Source: Sporosarcina sp. FSL K6-3457 (lineage in GTDB: Bacteria > Bacillota > Bacilli > Bacillales_A > Planococcaceae). From it: 64,000 nucleotides of DNA. The translations under genes were made by a program, and so were the position numbers. Below are positions 44,155-52,407 of this stretch, piece by piece. Where the stretch lies: assembly GCF_038007285.1 (NCBI RefSeq), contig NZ_JBBOWX010000002.1, forward strand, positions 176,999 to 240,998. The letters are read 5' to 3'. The first letter of the stretch is position 1. Each line of letters opens with the position of its first letter. The notes under the pieces were generated by a model. The model searched no databases and had not been told where the DNA came from. It worked only from the letters and a program-made list of their open reading frames with translations.

Positions 44155-44227
44155 TGGTCCCAGACGGGCTCGAACCGCCGACCCCTACCTTGTCGAGGTA
44201 GTGCTCTCCCAGCTGAGCTATGGAACC
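44155..44227 (-). tRNA. tRNA-Val(GAC)-like gene, solitary
   Basis: The minus strand folds as a full cloverleaf. The acceptor is GGTTCCA/TGGGACC (one T-G pair), the D stem GCTC/GAGC, the anticodon stem CTACC/GGTAG, the T stem GGCGG/CCGTC and the T loop TTCGAGC. The anticodon loop is TCGACAA, so bases 34-36 are GAC (valine). Base 33 is C rather than the near-invariant T, and no CCA is encoded (the sequence continues ATACTG). It has its own strong promoter and terminator. Confidence 0.85.
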
Positions 44228-44268
44228 TTGGGAAGTTATCGCGTGCATCTGCTTACTGCACAAGTTCT

Positions 44269-44296
44269 ATTATAGCCAATCTGTAAAAGAAGTCAA
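44269..44296 (-). promoter_or_regulatory. Strong SigA promoter of the tRNA gene
   Basis: On the minus strand TTGACT and TATAAT are 16 bases apart, about 40 bases before the tRNA 5' end. Confidence 0.8.
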
Positions 44297-44330
44297 CACT
44301 TTTTCAAAACAATTTATTTGAATCCAGATA

Positions 44331-44412
44331 AAGCCTCTGGCGGATGTCACGGTTTTTTTAAGGAGTGAGTTCGAAAAAAATCCGGACGCAATCACGCTAT
44401 GACGTGATTGAT
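44331..44412 (+). repeat. Dispersed structured repeat, copy A6 (short)
   Basis: The 5' block is AAGCCTCTGGCGGATGTCAC. CGGTTTTTTT and AAAAAAATCCG can pair. The 3' hairpin is CAATCACG-ctatga-CGTGATTG; its T-A to C-G exchange relative to other copies keeps the pairing. Only the 3' arm of a cap hairpin (GAATCCAGAT) remains upstream. Confidence 0.85.
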
Positions 44413-44449
44413 TGTGAGGTATACTAAACATAGAATCCTATAAAAAGAG

Positions 44450-45304
44450 GTGTTTCCAATCGATCGACAAATTGAACTACCATTCGTCTATGATTTTGAC
44501 CGTGCGCTTGATAGACTTGCGGCGAGTCCTATCAATGCGGTTGATTGTGCGCAGCGAATCATCCGCATTCCAATGGCAGAAGGTAACGTTGTGACAATTA
44601 GAGGAACGGGAACAACGCAGCAACCGACTTTCTTCATACAAGGATTGCTCGACGATGTTCAACTCGAGGAAATCAAAGAGATTTTCCACTTTGACAGGCC
44701 TCTTGATGGCATTCAAAAACATTTTATTGGAACGGACCTGGAACAGCTTTTTATGGACCACGCGGGGACACCGCTTATTAAAAGCTTCTCCTTATACGGG
44801 GATCTTATGACTAGTATTATCCATCAACAGCTGAATCTATCGTTTTCGCATACCTTGACCCAGCGTTTTGTGGAGTCTTACGGTGTGCAAGTGGATGGCG
44901 TCTGGCGCTATCCATCGCCTGAACGTATTGCGACGTTGGATGTCTCAGAGCTGCGTGACAAGCAGTTTAGCATGCGCAAGGCGGAATATGTCATTGGCTT
45001 GTCGCAGTCGATTGCAGAGGGCACGCTAGACCTTGAACAGTTTAAGCGGTTGGACGATGAGGAAGTAGTAGCAAAGCTGGTGGCGTTTCGGGGTGTTGGA
45101 CCTTGGACGGCGCAAAACTTTTTGATGTTTGGACTGGGACGCCCGAATTTATTCCCATTGGCGGATATTGGTTTGCAAAATGCGCTGAAGAAATTATGGG
45201 AGATGGACCGTAAACCGACGAAAGAGGAGATGCTTGACCGATTTCCAGATTGGTCGCCGTATATGAGTTATGCTGCGCTGTATTTATGGCGCAGTATCGA
45301 GTAG
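44450..45304 (+). CDS. DNA-3-methyladenine glycosylase II (AlkA type)
   Basis: This protein of about 284 residues is an HhH-GPD base-excision glycosylase. The N-terminal AlkA_N domain (IELPFVYDFDRALDRLA) is followed by SIIHQQLNLSFSHTLTQRFVESYG and the helix-hairpin-helix LVAFRGVGPWTAQNFLMFGLG, whose DIGLQ aspartate after FPLAD is the likely catalytic residue. The GTG at 44450 overlaps the ribosome binding site AAAGAGG; ATC at 44459 lies at ideal spacing and is an alternative near-cognate start. The stop codon runs straight into a 21-bp tandem array. Confidence 0.87.
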   Translation: MFPIDRQIELPFVYDFDRALDRLAASPINAVDCAQRIIRIPMAEGNVVTIRGTGTTQQPTFFIQGLLDDVQLEEIKEIFHFDRPLDGIQKHFIGTDLEQLFMDHAGTPLIKSFSLYGDLMTSIIHQQLNLSFSHTLTQRFVESYGVQVDGVWRYPSPERIATLDVSELRDKQFSMRKAEYVIGLSQSIAEGTLDLEQFKRLDDEEVVAKLVAFRGVGPWTAQNFLMFGLGRPNLFPLADIGLQNALKKLWEMDRKPTKEEMLDRFPDWSPYMSYAALYLWRSIE

Positions 45305-45409
45305 GCAACGTTTTGTCCGAACTAAGCAACGCTCGGTCGAAAGTAAGCAACGTTTACCACGAACTAAGCAACGCACCATCAGAACTAACCAACGTAATCA
45401 ACACGCCAA
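45305..45409. repeat. Tandem array of five 21-bp units
   Basis: Units begin GCAACG (last one CCAACG) and most end CGAACTAA or a variant, with an exact 21-base period. The array begins at the first base after the alkA stop. Sequence is unrelated to the 14605 array but the period is the same. Confidence 0.85.
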
Positions 45410-45452
45410 ACAACAGCTTTCCCATAATCGCATGGAAAAGCTGTTGTTATGG
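45408..45452. terminator. Bidirectional terminator-like hairpin
   Basis: AACAACAGCTTT and AAAGCTGTTGTT pair across an 18-base loop; it can serve alkA on the plus strand and the small ORF on the minus strand. Confidence 0.75.
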
Positions 45453-45496
45453 TTCGCTTGAAATGGGGATTAGTAGCACAGGTAATTCGATCACTA

Positions 45497-45640
45497 TCAG
45501 TGTGGCAGCTCCTGTGCTCGTTCTTCATCGTTAAAGTACAGGAAGTTTTCTTCTTCCAGCTCTGTTAGCCGTTCTTTATTAATGCCGAGTGATAGGTTTC
45601 CTTCAAACATTGTTTCCCACCAATTTTCAGTTGTTGTCAT
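45497..45640 (-). CDS. Small acidic hypothetical protein
   Basis: This 47-residue ORF begins MTTTENWWETMFEGNLSLG and continues with a charged helix KERLTELEEENFLYFNDEER. An excellent ribosome binding site, GAGGAGGAAATGGAC, precedes its ATG. No membrane segment or Cys; acidic. I do not recognise it. It is divergent from the oxidoreductase gene and faces the hairpin at 45408. Confidence 0.65.
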   Translation of the reverse strand: MTTTENWWETMFEGNLSLGINKERLTELEEENFLYFNDEERAQELPH

Positions 45641-45670
45641 GTCCATTTCCTCCTCAGTAATCATTGTTGT

Positions 45671-45701
45671 TTGAACATTCTTTTCCCTTGAATGTTATAA
45701 T
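45671..45701 (+). promoter_or_regulatory. Probable promoter of the oxidoreductase operon
   Basis: A perfect TATAAT (45696-45701) with TTGAAC 19 bases upstream, about 80 bases before the start codon. Confidence 0.45.
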
Positions 45702-45780
45702 CTAAAACATAGAAGGGCGAAAAGGAATCGTTAGGCCTATCCTTTTCTATTCGATTTTTTTGTAAAAAGGGGTTAATTTC

Positions 45781-46728
45781 ATGAAAAAAATTACATTTGC
45801 CATTGTCGGGACAGGTGTTGTTGGTGAACGGATCATCAAACAATTATTACAGAATACGAATGCGATCATCGTTGCCTTATTTGATGAAAATGGAAAGCGT
45901 TTACAGGAAATGACGGATACATATGGACTGTATGCGGCATCCTCCTATGATGAGGTGCTTTCCTTGAAACCAGACTGGATCTACATCGGTACACCACCCG
46001 TTTCTCACGCAAGCCTTAGCGAGAAGGCGATGGCTCAAGGTTTGAATGTTCTTTGTGAAAAGCCACTCGCGCATGATGTCGCAGATGGTCTAGTGATGTC
46101 AACGGCAGCCGCCAATAATAGCGATATTCAAACAGCCATGCATTTTCCGTTGCTCTATAACCCCGCAGTCAGGCATATGATGAAACTTGTCGACGAGGGC
46201 GCAATTGGTAAAATTTTGCGAGTGGAGCTACAAGCCTATTTCCCACACTGGCCGCGTGTATGGCAACAAAATCCTTGGATTGCTTCGCGTGAACAAGGTG
46301 GCTTCACGCGTGAAATTTTTCCGCATTATTTTCAGCTTATGTACAGGATGTTTGGTCATCTGTCGATTACTTCCTATGAAACCGTTTATCCTGAAGATGA
46401 AACGCTCGCAGAAATCGGTGTCTTAGCAATCGGTAAAACAGCACATGACATTCCTTTCTTGCTGAACGGCCTTTCAGGGATTGGTCAACAAGAAGAACTG
46501 TCATACACAGTATATGGAGCGAAGGGTGTTCTGAAACTGCGTAATTGGTCGGAACTTAGCAGTGCACAAAAAGACAGTCCTTTTGAAATATTGACTTCCT
46601 TCGATACTGTGAAATCGCTAACAGACGAATGTGTATTAGCTGCTAATGGTGAAGAAGCGTTACTTGTGTCATTCGATGAAGGACTTGAAGTGCAAAAGCT
46701 AATTGATCATCTGCTAGATGAATCATAA
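45781..46728 (+). CDS. Gfo/Idh/MocA family oxidoreductase
   Basis: This 315-residue NAD(P)-dependent dehydrogenase has an N-terminal Rossmann fold (FAIVGTGVVGERIIKQLLQ) and the family motif NVLCEKPLAHDV with the conserved EKP lysine. The substrate-binding alpha/beta domain includes PRVWQQNPWIASREQGGFTREIFPHYFQL. Substrate unknown; sugar, inositol or a related polyol are typical. AAAAGGGG precedes the ATG. The next gene begins 18 bases after its stop, so the two form an operon. Confidence 0.9.
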   Translation: MKKITFAIVGTGVVGERIIKQLLQNTNAIIVALFDENGKRLQEMTDTYGLYAASSYDEVLSLKPDWIYIGTPPVSHASLSEKAMAQGLNVLCEKPLAHDVADGLVMSTAAANNSDIQTAMHFPLLYNPAVRHMMKLVDEGAIGKILRVELQAYFPHWPRVWQQNPWIASREQGGFTREIFPHYFQLMYRMFGHLSITSYETVYPEDETLAEIGVLAIGKTAHDIPFLLNGLSGIGQQEELSYTVYGAKGVLKLRNWSELSSAQKDSPFEILTSFDTVKSLTDECVLAANGEEALLVSFDEGLEVQKLIDHLLDES

Positions 46729-46746
46729 GAAAATGGAGGAATGATC

Positions 46747-48135
46747 ATGAATTTCACTGCACAAGATGTAGAGTCAATGATTGCTATGCAACGAAGATTT
46801 TATTTTACTGGCGAAACGAGAAGTGCGGCTTTTCGGATTGCCATGCTGTCGAAATTGAAAGAAGCTATTATGTCGAATGAGAAGGAAATTTCAGAAGCAC
46901 TCCACAAAGATTTGCGGAAAAGCCCATTTGAATCATATGTGACAGAAATCGGCTTTGTTCTCACGAGCATTTCGCATATGATTAAAAACCTAGAACAATG
47001 GATGGAATCAGAAGTTGTGAAGACACCTGTACATCTCCAGCCGGCAAAAAGTTTTATCGTGCGTGAGCCGTATGGATCTGCGCTCATTATCGGTCCATTC
47101 AACTACCCATTTCAGCTAGTGATGGAGCCGCTTGTGGGCGCAATCGCGGGCGGTAACTGTGCGATTGTCAAACCGTCCGAGGCTTCTGTTTATACAGGAG
47201 AAATCATCAAAAAAATCTTGACGGATATTTTCCCATCTGAGTTTGTCCGCGTTGTTGAAGGAGAGCAGCAAGAAACATCGGCGCTCATTCATGCATCTTT
47301 CGATTATATTTTCTTTACAGGTAGTGTAGCTGTCGGAAAAGTTGTCATGAAAGCAGCGGCGGAACGTTTGACACCGATTACGCTTGAACTCGGTGGAAAA
47401 AGTCCTGCGCTTGTCGATCAGACAGCGGATATCGTAATGGCTGCAGAACGAATCGTTTGGGGGAAATTCGTCAACAATGGACAAACCTGCGTTGCACCTG
47501 ACTATGTAATCGTGCATCACACGGTGAAAAATCAGCTTGTTCAAGCAATGGGGGCTACCATTCGTAAGTTTTATGGGAAGGTAGCTGCGGAAAGTTTGGA
47601 TTACGGCAGAATCGTGAATGACAAGCATTTCAATCGTTTGTTAAAAATCCTTGAAAAGGATCGTGCACACGTAGTCTATGGCGGAGATTTCAACCGTGAG
47701 GATCTATTCATTGAACCGACATTGCTCGATAATGTGAAGTGGAATAGTGCTTCGATGGAGGATGAGATTTTTGGGCCCATTCTGCCGATTTTGACGTATG
47801 ACAATCTTGGGGAAGCCTTGCATCGTATCCGTCAATTACCGAAACCGCTTGCTGCCTATATGTTTACGGAGAACGAACAGGCCTCGGAATACTTCATCGA
47901 CAATTTGCCATTCGGCGGTGGCTGCATCAACGATACCATTGCGCATGTCGGCAATGGTAATTTACCGTTTGGCGGGGTTGGTTCTTCAGGGCTAAATGCT
48001 TATCATGGCAAATATAGTTTTGAAACATTTACGCATGCTAAAGCAATGATGAAAAAAAGTACGACGATTCCGATGAAAATCGCCTTTCCGCCCTATGGTC
48101 AAAAGTTAAAATTAGTAAAACCGCTCATCCGTTAA
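46747..48135 (+). CDS. Aldehyde dehydrogenase (class 3-like, YwdH type)
   Basis: This protein of about 462 residues has RRFYFTGETRSAAFRIAML at the N-terminus, PYGSALIIGPFNYPFQL, FTGSVAVGK, the catalytic Glu in TLELGGKSPALV and the catalytic Cys in FVNNGQTCVAPDY. EIFGPILPI and FGGVGSSGLNAYHGK follow. The C-terminal hydrophobic/basic tail (PPYGQKLKLVKPLIR) resembles fatty-aldehyde dehydrogenases. The ATG at 46747 is chosen since GGAGGA ends six bases upstream; an ATG at 46741 abuts that site. Confidence 0.92.
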   Translation: MNFTAQDVESMIAMQRRFYFTGETRSAAFRIAMLSKLKEAIMSNEKEISEALHKDLRKSPFESYVTEIGFVLTSISHMIKNLEQWMESEVVKTPVHLQPAKSFIVREPYGSALIIGPFNYPFQLVMEPLVGAIAGGNCAIVKPSEASVYTGEIIKKILTDIFPSEFVRVVEGEQQETSALIHASFDYIFFTGSVAVGKVVMKAAAERLTPITLELGGKSPALVDQTADIVMAAERIVWGKFVNNGQTCVAPDYVIVHHTVKNQLVQAMGATIRKFYGKVAAESLDYGRIVNDKHFNRLLKILEKDRAHVVYGGDFNREDLFIEPTLLDNVKWNSASMEDEIFGPILPILTYDNLGEALHRIRQLPKPLAAYMFTENEQASEYFIDNLPFGGGCINDTIAHVGNGNLPFGGVGSSGLNAYHGKYSFETFTHAKAMMKKSTTIPMKIAFPPYGQKLKLVKPLIR

Positions 48136-48150
48136 GGAGAGCGGTTTTTC
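48117..48150 (+). terminator. Terminator overlapping the ALDH stop
   Basis: AAAACCGCTC pairs with GAGCGGTTTT; the stop codon is in the loop. Confidence 0.85.
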
Positions 48151-48160
48151 CAATAGCTTG

Positions 48161-49732
48161 TCATTCTGTCCATGGAAGTGCAATAACGACCTCTGTACCT
48201 TCATTTACTACACTTGAAACGGCCATTGTTCCGCCTTGGTCGGCAATGATTTTTTTTGAAATCATCATGCCAAGCCCTGTACCTCCTTGTTTCGTCGAAA
48301 AAAACGGCTTGTAAAGATTATCTAGTGTTTGCTGGTCCATGCCAGGGCCATTATCACGAATCGCAATCAAGACGTTGCTCTTTTGACGAGTCAATGTCAC
48401 CGTAATGCAGCCATTTTCAATAAGTCCCTCACATGCGTTTTTCAATAAATTAATGAACACCTGCTTCATACCGTCTTCATTCCCATTAATCATCACTGTG
48501 TTTATGGGAATATCACTTTTACAAATAATAGAACGGTACGCAAATTCAGGTTCAAATAATCCCACTACATCTCGCAGTGTTTGTTCGATATAGAACTTAG
48601 TTGACTTCTTTAAATTAGGTTTTGATAGTACGAGAAATTCACTAGTAATCAAATCGATTCGATTGATTTCACTATGCATAATATCGGTGTAAGGACGATA
48701 AGGATTAGCAGGATCATTGTTCATTATTTGGATGAAACCTGAGATTGATGTCAATGGATTTCGCACTTCATGGGCAACGCTTGCTGCGATTTCACCAATG
48801 GCTTTGACCTTTTCGGTATCGATTAATAGCTGTTCAGCTTGGAGTCTCAGCGTAATGTCGCGTGAGATGAATGTCATAGCGACAATCTCTTGTTGCTTAT
48901 TGTAAACGGGTGTGATGGTTAGCTCTGCATCGAATATCGCCCCGTCTTTGCGCATTTCTTTTGTGCGTAGCAGGTGAAAGCTTTTCCCTTGCAATACGCA
49001 CTTGGTTCGTTCTTCCACCTTCGCATCCTCGGATGATGGAAATAGCTTTGGTGATTGTCCGATACAGTCAATTTCTTTCCAGCCATAGATTTTTTCAAAT
49101 GCAGGATTGACTGCAATGATTTTCTCGTCTAGCCCAAAGACAACAATGGCATCCTCTGCATGTTCAAAAAAGAGATCGAGATAGCCTTCTTTTGACATTA
49201 GAATAGTGTCCATTCTTTTATTTTCGGTAAACATATTGTTCCACTGAGGGCTGATTTTAAAGGCGTATAATAAGCATAGAAACGCGACCATGAAGAAGAT
49301 AGAGACCACATGAGAAACTTCCACTGCCCCCCTGTCAGCAAGATAACTCGCATGGTGCAAGTAGAAAAGAATAGCAAGCTGTGTACTAGTAATAGCTGTC
49401 ATAATGAAGTTGATGCGCGCAACATTATAGATAGTTGTGAGAAACATTGGGAATATCAAGTAAAGTAAGTTCGACAAATCAGGTATGAATATGTTGAGAA
49501 GAAATACGTATAAGTTATAGATAATCATGATGACTAGACGTAAGGTACGAGCATTCATACCTTTAGCTTGCATTATAACGATTATAGCGATAGATATAAC
49601 CCCAAATAGGGCAATGCTTGTTTCGTAAAAATTGTTTAAGAGGGGCAGAAAAATAAGATGAACAATGACGCCCGCAATGAAAAAAAGTATAATTAACTTG
49701 TTACGGGATTGGATGGCTGTTGAATGTTCCAT
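48161..49732 (-). CDS. PAS-domain sensor histidine kinase (sporulation-kinase-like)
   Basis: This 523-residue kinase has about five or six N-terminal membrane segments (residues 12-160) and a PAS domain (about 180-295, VVFGLDEKIIAVNPAFEKIYGW). The dimerisation domain carries the phospho-accepting His321 in VAHEVRNPLTSISGF. An ATPase domain follows with NLLKNACEGL, IRDNGPGM and GTGLGM. The layout resembles the KinB/KinD/KinE group that feeds Spo0F, and no response regulator gene lies next to it, which fits an orphan sporulation kinase. GAGGTGCC precedes the ATG. Confidence 0.9.
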   Translation of the reverse strand: MEHSTAIQSRNKLIILFFIAGVIVHLIFLPLLNNFYETSIALFGVISIAIIVIMQAKGMNARTLRLVIMIIYNLYVFLLNIFIPDLSNLLYLIFPMFLTTIYNVARINFIMTAITSTQLAILFYLHHASYLADRGAVEVSHVVSIFFMVAFLCLLYAFKISPQWNNMFTENKRMDTILMSKEGYLDLFFEHAEDAIVVFGLDEKIIAVNPAFEKIYGWKEIDCIGQSPKLFPSSEDAKVEERTKCVLQGKSFHLLRTKEMRKDGAIFDAELTITPVYNKQQEIVAMTFISRDITLRLQAEQLLIDTEKVKAIGEIAASVAHEVRNPLTSISGFIQIMNNDPANPYRPYTDIMHSEINRIDLITSEFLVLSKPNLKKSTKFYIEQTLRDVVGLFEPEFAYRSIICKSDIPINTVMINGNEDGMKQVFINLLKNACEGLIENGCITVTLTRQKSNVLIAIRDNGPGMDQQTLDNLYKPFFSTKQGGTGLGMMISKKIIADQGGTMAVSSVVNEGTEVVIALPWTE

Positions 49733-49829
49733 TAGGCACCTCGACTAATATTCTCTATACTAATAGCATACACGATTTCGCGGCCACATAATATGGCAAT
49801 ATTCAACGCGGACGAAAGGGGTAATGGAA

Positions 49830-50882
49830 ATGACAACGATATTGAATGATAAACGGACAATTGAATTATTGAAAAAGTTGGTGGAAACACCAAGCCCATC
49901 AGGCTACACGGAGAAAGTAATGGCGCTGATTGCCCAAGAACTCGAGGCGATTGGCATAGCTTATAAACAGACCAATAAAGGGGCTATCATCGCCACGATT
50001 GAGGGAGCAGATACAACGCGTCATCGGCTGCTTACTGCTCATGTCGATACATTAGGTGCAATGGTGAAAGAAGTTAAAAGCGACGGTCGGTTGAAATTAA
50101 CGATGGTAGGTGGCTTCAATTGGAATGCAGTAGAAGGGGAATATTGTCTCATTCACACGGCGGCTGGGAAAGAAGTACGGGGTACGATATTGATGCATCA
50201 GACGACTGTGCATGTTTATAAAAATGCGGGAACTGCAGAGCGTAATGCAGATAATATCGAAGTACGCATTGATGCAAAAGTGACAGATGCAGATGGTACT
50301 CGCGCACTCGGGATTGAAGTGGGCGATTTTGTATCCTTTGATCCGCGTTTTGAAGTGACAGATAGTGGCTTTATTAAATCACGTCATTTGGATGACAAAG
50401 CGAGTACGGCTTTATTGCTAGAGCTTATACGTTCATTACAGGAGCAAGGAACTGTGCTACCGCATACCACGCATTTCTATATTTCGAATAATGAAGAGAT
50501 TGGGTATGGTGGCAACTCTAATATTCCTGAGGAAACGGTCGAGTATATCGCTGTTGACATGGGTGCAATTGGTGATGGACAAACGTCTGATGAATATACG
50601 GTGTCGATTTGTGCCAAGGATTCAAGTGGACCGTATCATTATGCGTTAACACAGCATTTGACGGGTCTTTGTAAAGAGGGTAGCATTCCTTTTAAATTAG
50701 ATATTTATCCGAATTACGGTTCGGATGCATCGGCTGCAATTCGGGCAGGCTTTGACGTGAAACATGCATTATTTGGACCTGGCATTGAATCATCGCATGC
50801 TTTGGAGCGGACACATAATGATTCACTAACAGCGACTGCGCAATTGCTTCGTGCGTATGTTACTTCAGCGATGATGGATTGA
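49830..50882 (+). CDS. M42 family metallopeptidase (glutamyl aminopeptidase/endoglucanase M type)
   Basis: This protein of about 350 residues belongs to the binuclear metal aminopeptidases. Metal and catalytic motifs are TAHVDTLGAMV, HLDDKASTALL, NNEEIGYGG, VDMGAIGDGQ and SSHALERTH. It assembles into dodecameric shells in characterised homologues and trims peptides in the cytoplasm. GAAAGGGG lies before two in-frame ATGs; 49830 has the better spacing over 49824. The murE-like gene starts 15 bases after its stop. Confidence 0.92.
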   Translation: MTTILNDKRTIELLKKLVETPSPSGYTEKVMALIAQELEAIGIAYKQTNKGAIIATIEGADTTRHRLLTAHVDTLGAMVKEVKSDGRLKLTMVGGFNWNAVEGEYCLIHTAAGKEVRGTILMHQTTVHVYKNAGTAERNADNIEVRIDAKVTDADGTRALGIEVGDFVSFDPRFEVTDSGFIKSRHLDDKASTALLLELIRSLQEQGTVLPHTTHFYISNNEEIGYGGNSNIPEETVEYIAVDMGAIGDGQTSDEYTVSICAKDSSGPYHYALTQHLTGLCKEGSIPFKLDIYPNYGSDASAAIRAGFDVKHALFGPGIESSHALERTHNDSLTATAQLLRAYVTSAMMD

Positions 50883-50897
50883 ACGGAGGTTTTGTAG

Positions 50898-52388
50898 ATG
50901 GAGACAGCGAAATTATTGTCGGTGTTGGCTGTTAAGCAAGTGACAGGAGTGATGCCGCCAACTGTGACGGATATTGCAGTAGATTCACGTGCGGTAAATG
51001 CGGGCGGCGTTTTTGTCTGCATCGAAGGATTTACAGTGGATGGTCATCATTATGTTGAGAAAGCGGTTAGCAATGGGGCTCGGGTGATTATTGCTTCGAA
51101 GCCAGTTACTGTCGATTTGGATAAGATTGCAGTTGTCACTGTCGATGATACGTCACGGGCTATCAGTTTGTTGGCGTCTCGCTATTATAATTATCCTTCC
51201 AAGCAAATGACGATGATTGGTGTAACCGGCACAAATGGTAAGACGAGTGTTAGTGGGATTATCCAAGCCATTTTACAATTAGCGGGTGAGAAGTCAGCTG
51301 CCTCGGGGACGATTGGCTTCAATTTGAACGGAACATTATATGATACGGATAATACGACGCCAGATGCGCTGACAACACAGGGAATGATTGCGCAGGCGAT
51401 GTCAGAAGGTTGTACGACGATGACGATGGAAGTGTCGTCGCACGGACTTGTGGAAGGGCGTTTAGCAGGCACGGAGTTTGATATTGCTATTTTTACGAAT
51501 TTGACGCACGATCATCTGGATTTCCACGGGACGATGGAGGAATATGGACATGCTAAAGGACTATTGTTTTCTCAGCTAGGACAAGACTTGGACAAGCAGA
51601 AGTTTGCAGTTGTCAATGCAGATGATGTATGGAGTGCTAAGTTGAAAGGCATGACGTCCTATCCTATTTTATCCTTTGGTATCCACAATGACGCCGTGTT
51701 CCGCGGCTCGGATATTGTATTAGCGGCGGATGGTACGTCGTTTACACTGACGGCGCCTGACGGGGAATATAAAGTAGTCATGCAGTTGATTGGCGAATTT
51801 AGTGTTTATAATGCATTGGCTGTTATCGCAGCATTGTCTGCGAAAGGCATGGCAACTGCGGATATCATTAGTTATCTTGCGCAAGTGCCTGCTGTGAAAG
51901 GTCGCATGGAGCGTGTGCCGACTGAGTTGCCGTTAACCATTTATGTCGATTATGCTCATTCACCCGACGCAATTGAAAAAGCAATCGCTGCTGTTCTTCC
52001 TTATAAGAAAGCTAGTAGTAAATTAATTTTTGTCATTGGCACGGGCGGCAACCGCGATCGCTTGAAGCGTCCAGTCATGGCGGAGAAAGCATCTGTTGCA
52101 GAATATGTGATTTTGACAACGGACGATCCGCGGGACGAGCCATACGAGTCGATTGTTGGAGAGTTAGCCGCCGGTATGCAGCACGAAGGCTTTGCCTGCA
52201 TCGGCGATCGCGCACAAGCTGTACGCCATGCTGTTGAAGTTGCGGAGCGCGGCGATATTATTATTTTCGCAGGTAAAGGGCATGAGGATTATCAAATTAT
52301 CGGTTCGACAAAATATCCACACTCGGACGCGGAAATTGCGCTGGCAGAGGCACAGAAGAAATTTGGTACGGGTGTAGTGGAGAAGTAA
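50898..52388 (+). CDS. murE: UDP-MurNAc-tripeptide synthetase (MurE)
   Basis: This 496-residue Mur ligase adds the third amino acid to UDP-MurNAc-L-Ala-D-Glu. The N-terminal domain has DIAVDSRAVNAGGVFVCIEG, the ATP-binding loop is GVTGTNGKTSVSG, EVSSHGLVEGRL follows, and the C-terminal DDPRDEP replaces the DNPR motif that recognises meso-diaminopimelate. The conserved Arg favours a diaminopimelate-type enzyme. None of the dcw genes are nearby; its partner is the M42 peptidase. ACGGAGG precedes the ATG. Confidence 0.92.
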   Translation: METAKLLSVLAVKQVTGVMPPTVTDIAVDSRAVNAGGVFVCIEGFTVDGHHYVEKAVSNGARVIIASKPVTVDLDKIAVVTVDDTSRAISLLASRYYNYPSKQMTMIGVTGTNGKTSVSGIIQAILQLAGEKSAASGTIGFNLNGTLYDTDNTTPDALTTQGMIAQAMSEGCTTMTMEVSSHGLVEGRLAGTEFDIAIFTNLTHDHLDFHGTMEEYGHAKGLLFSQLGQDLDKQKFAVVNADDVWSAKLKGMTSYPILSFGIHNDAVFRGSDIVLAADGTSFTLTAPDGEYKVVMQLIGEFSVYNALAVIAALSAKGMATADIISYLAQVPAVKGRMERVPTELPLTIYVDYAHSPDAIEKAIAAVLPYKKASSKLIFVIGTGGNRDRLKRPVMAEKASVAEYVILTTDDPRDEPYESIVGELAAGMQHEGFACIGDRAQAVRHAVEVAERGDIIIFAGKGHEDYQIIGSTKYPHSDAEIALAEAQKKFGTGVVEK

Positions 52389-52407
52389 ATGAGAAGGGGG
52401 CAGATTG

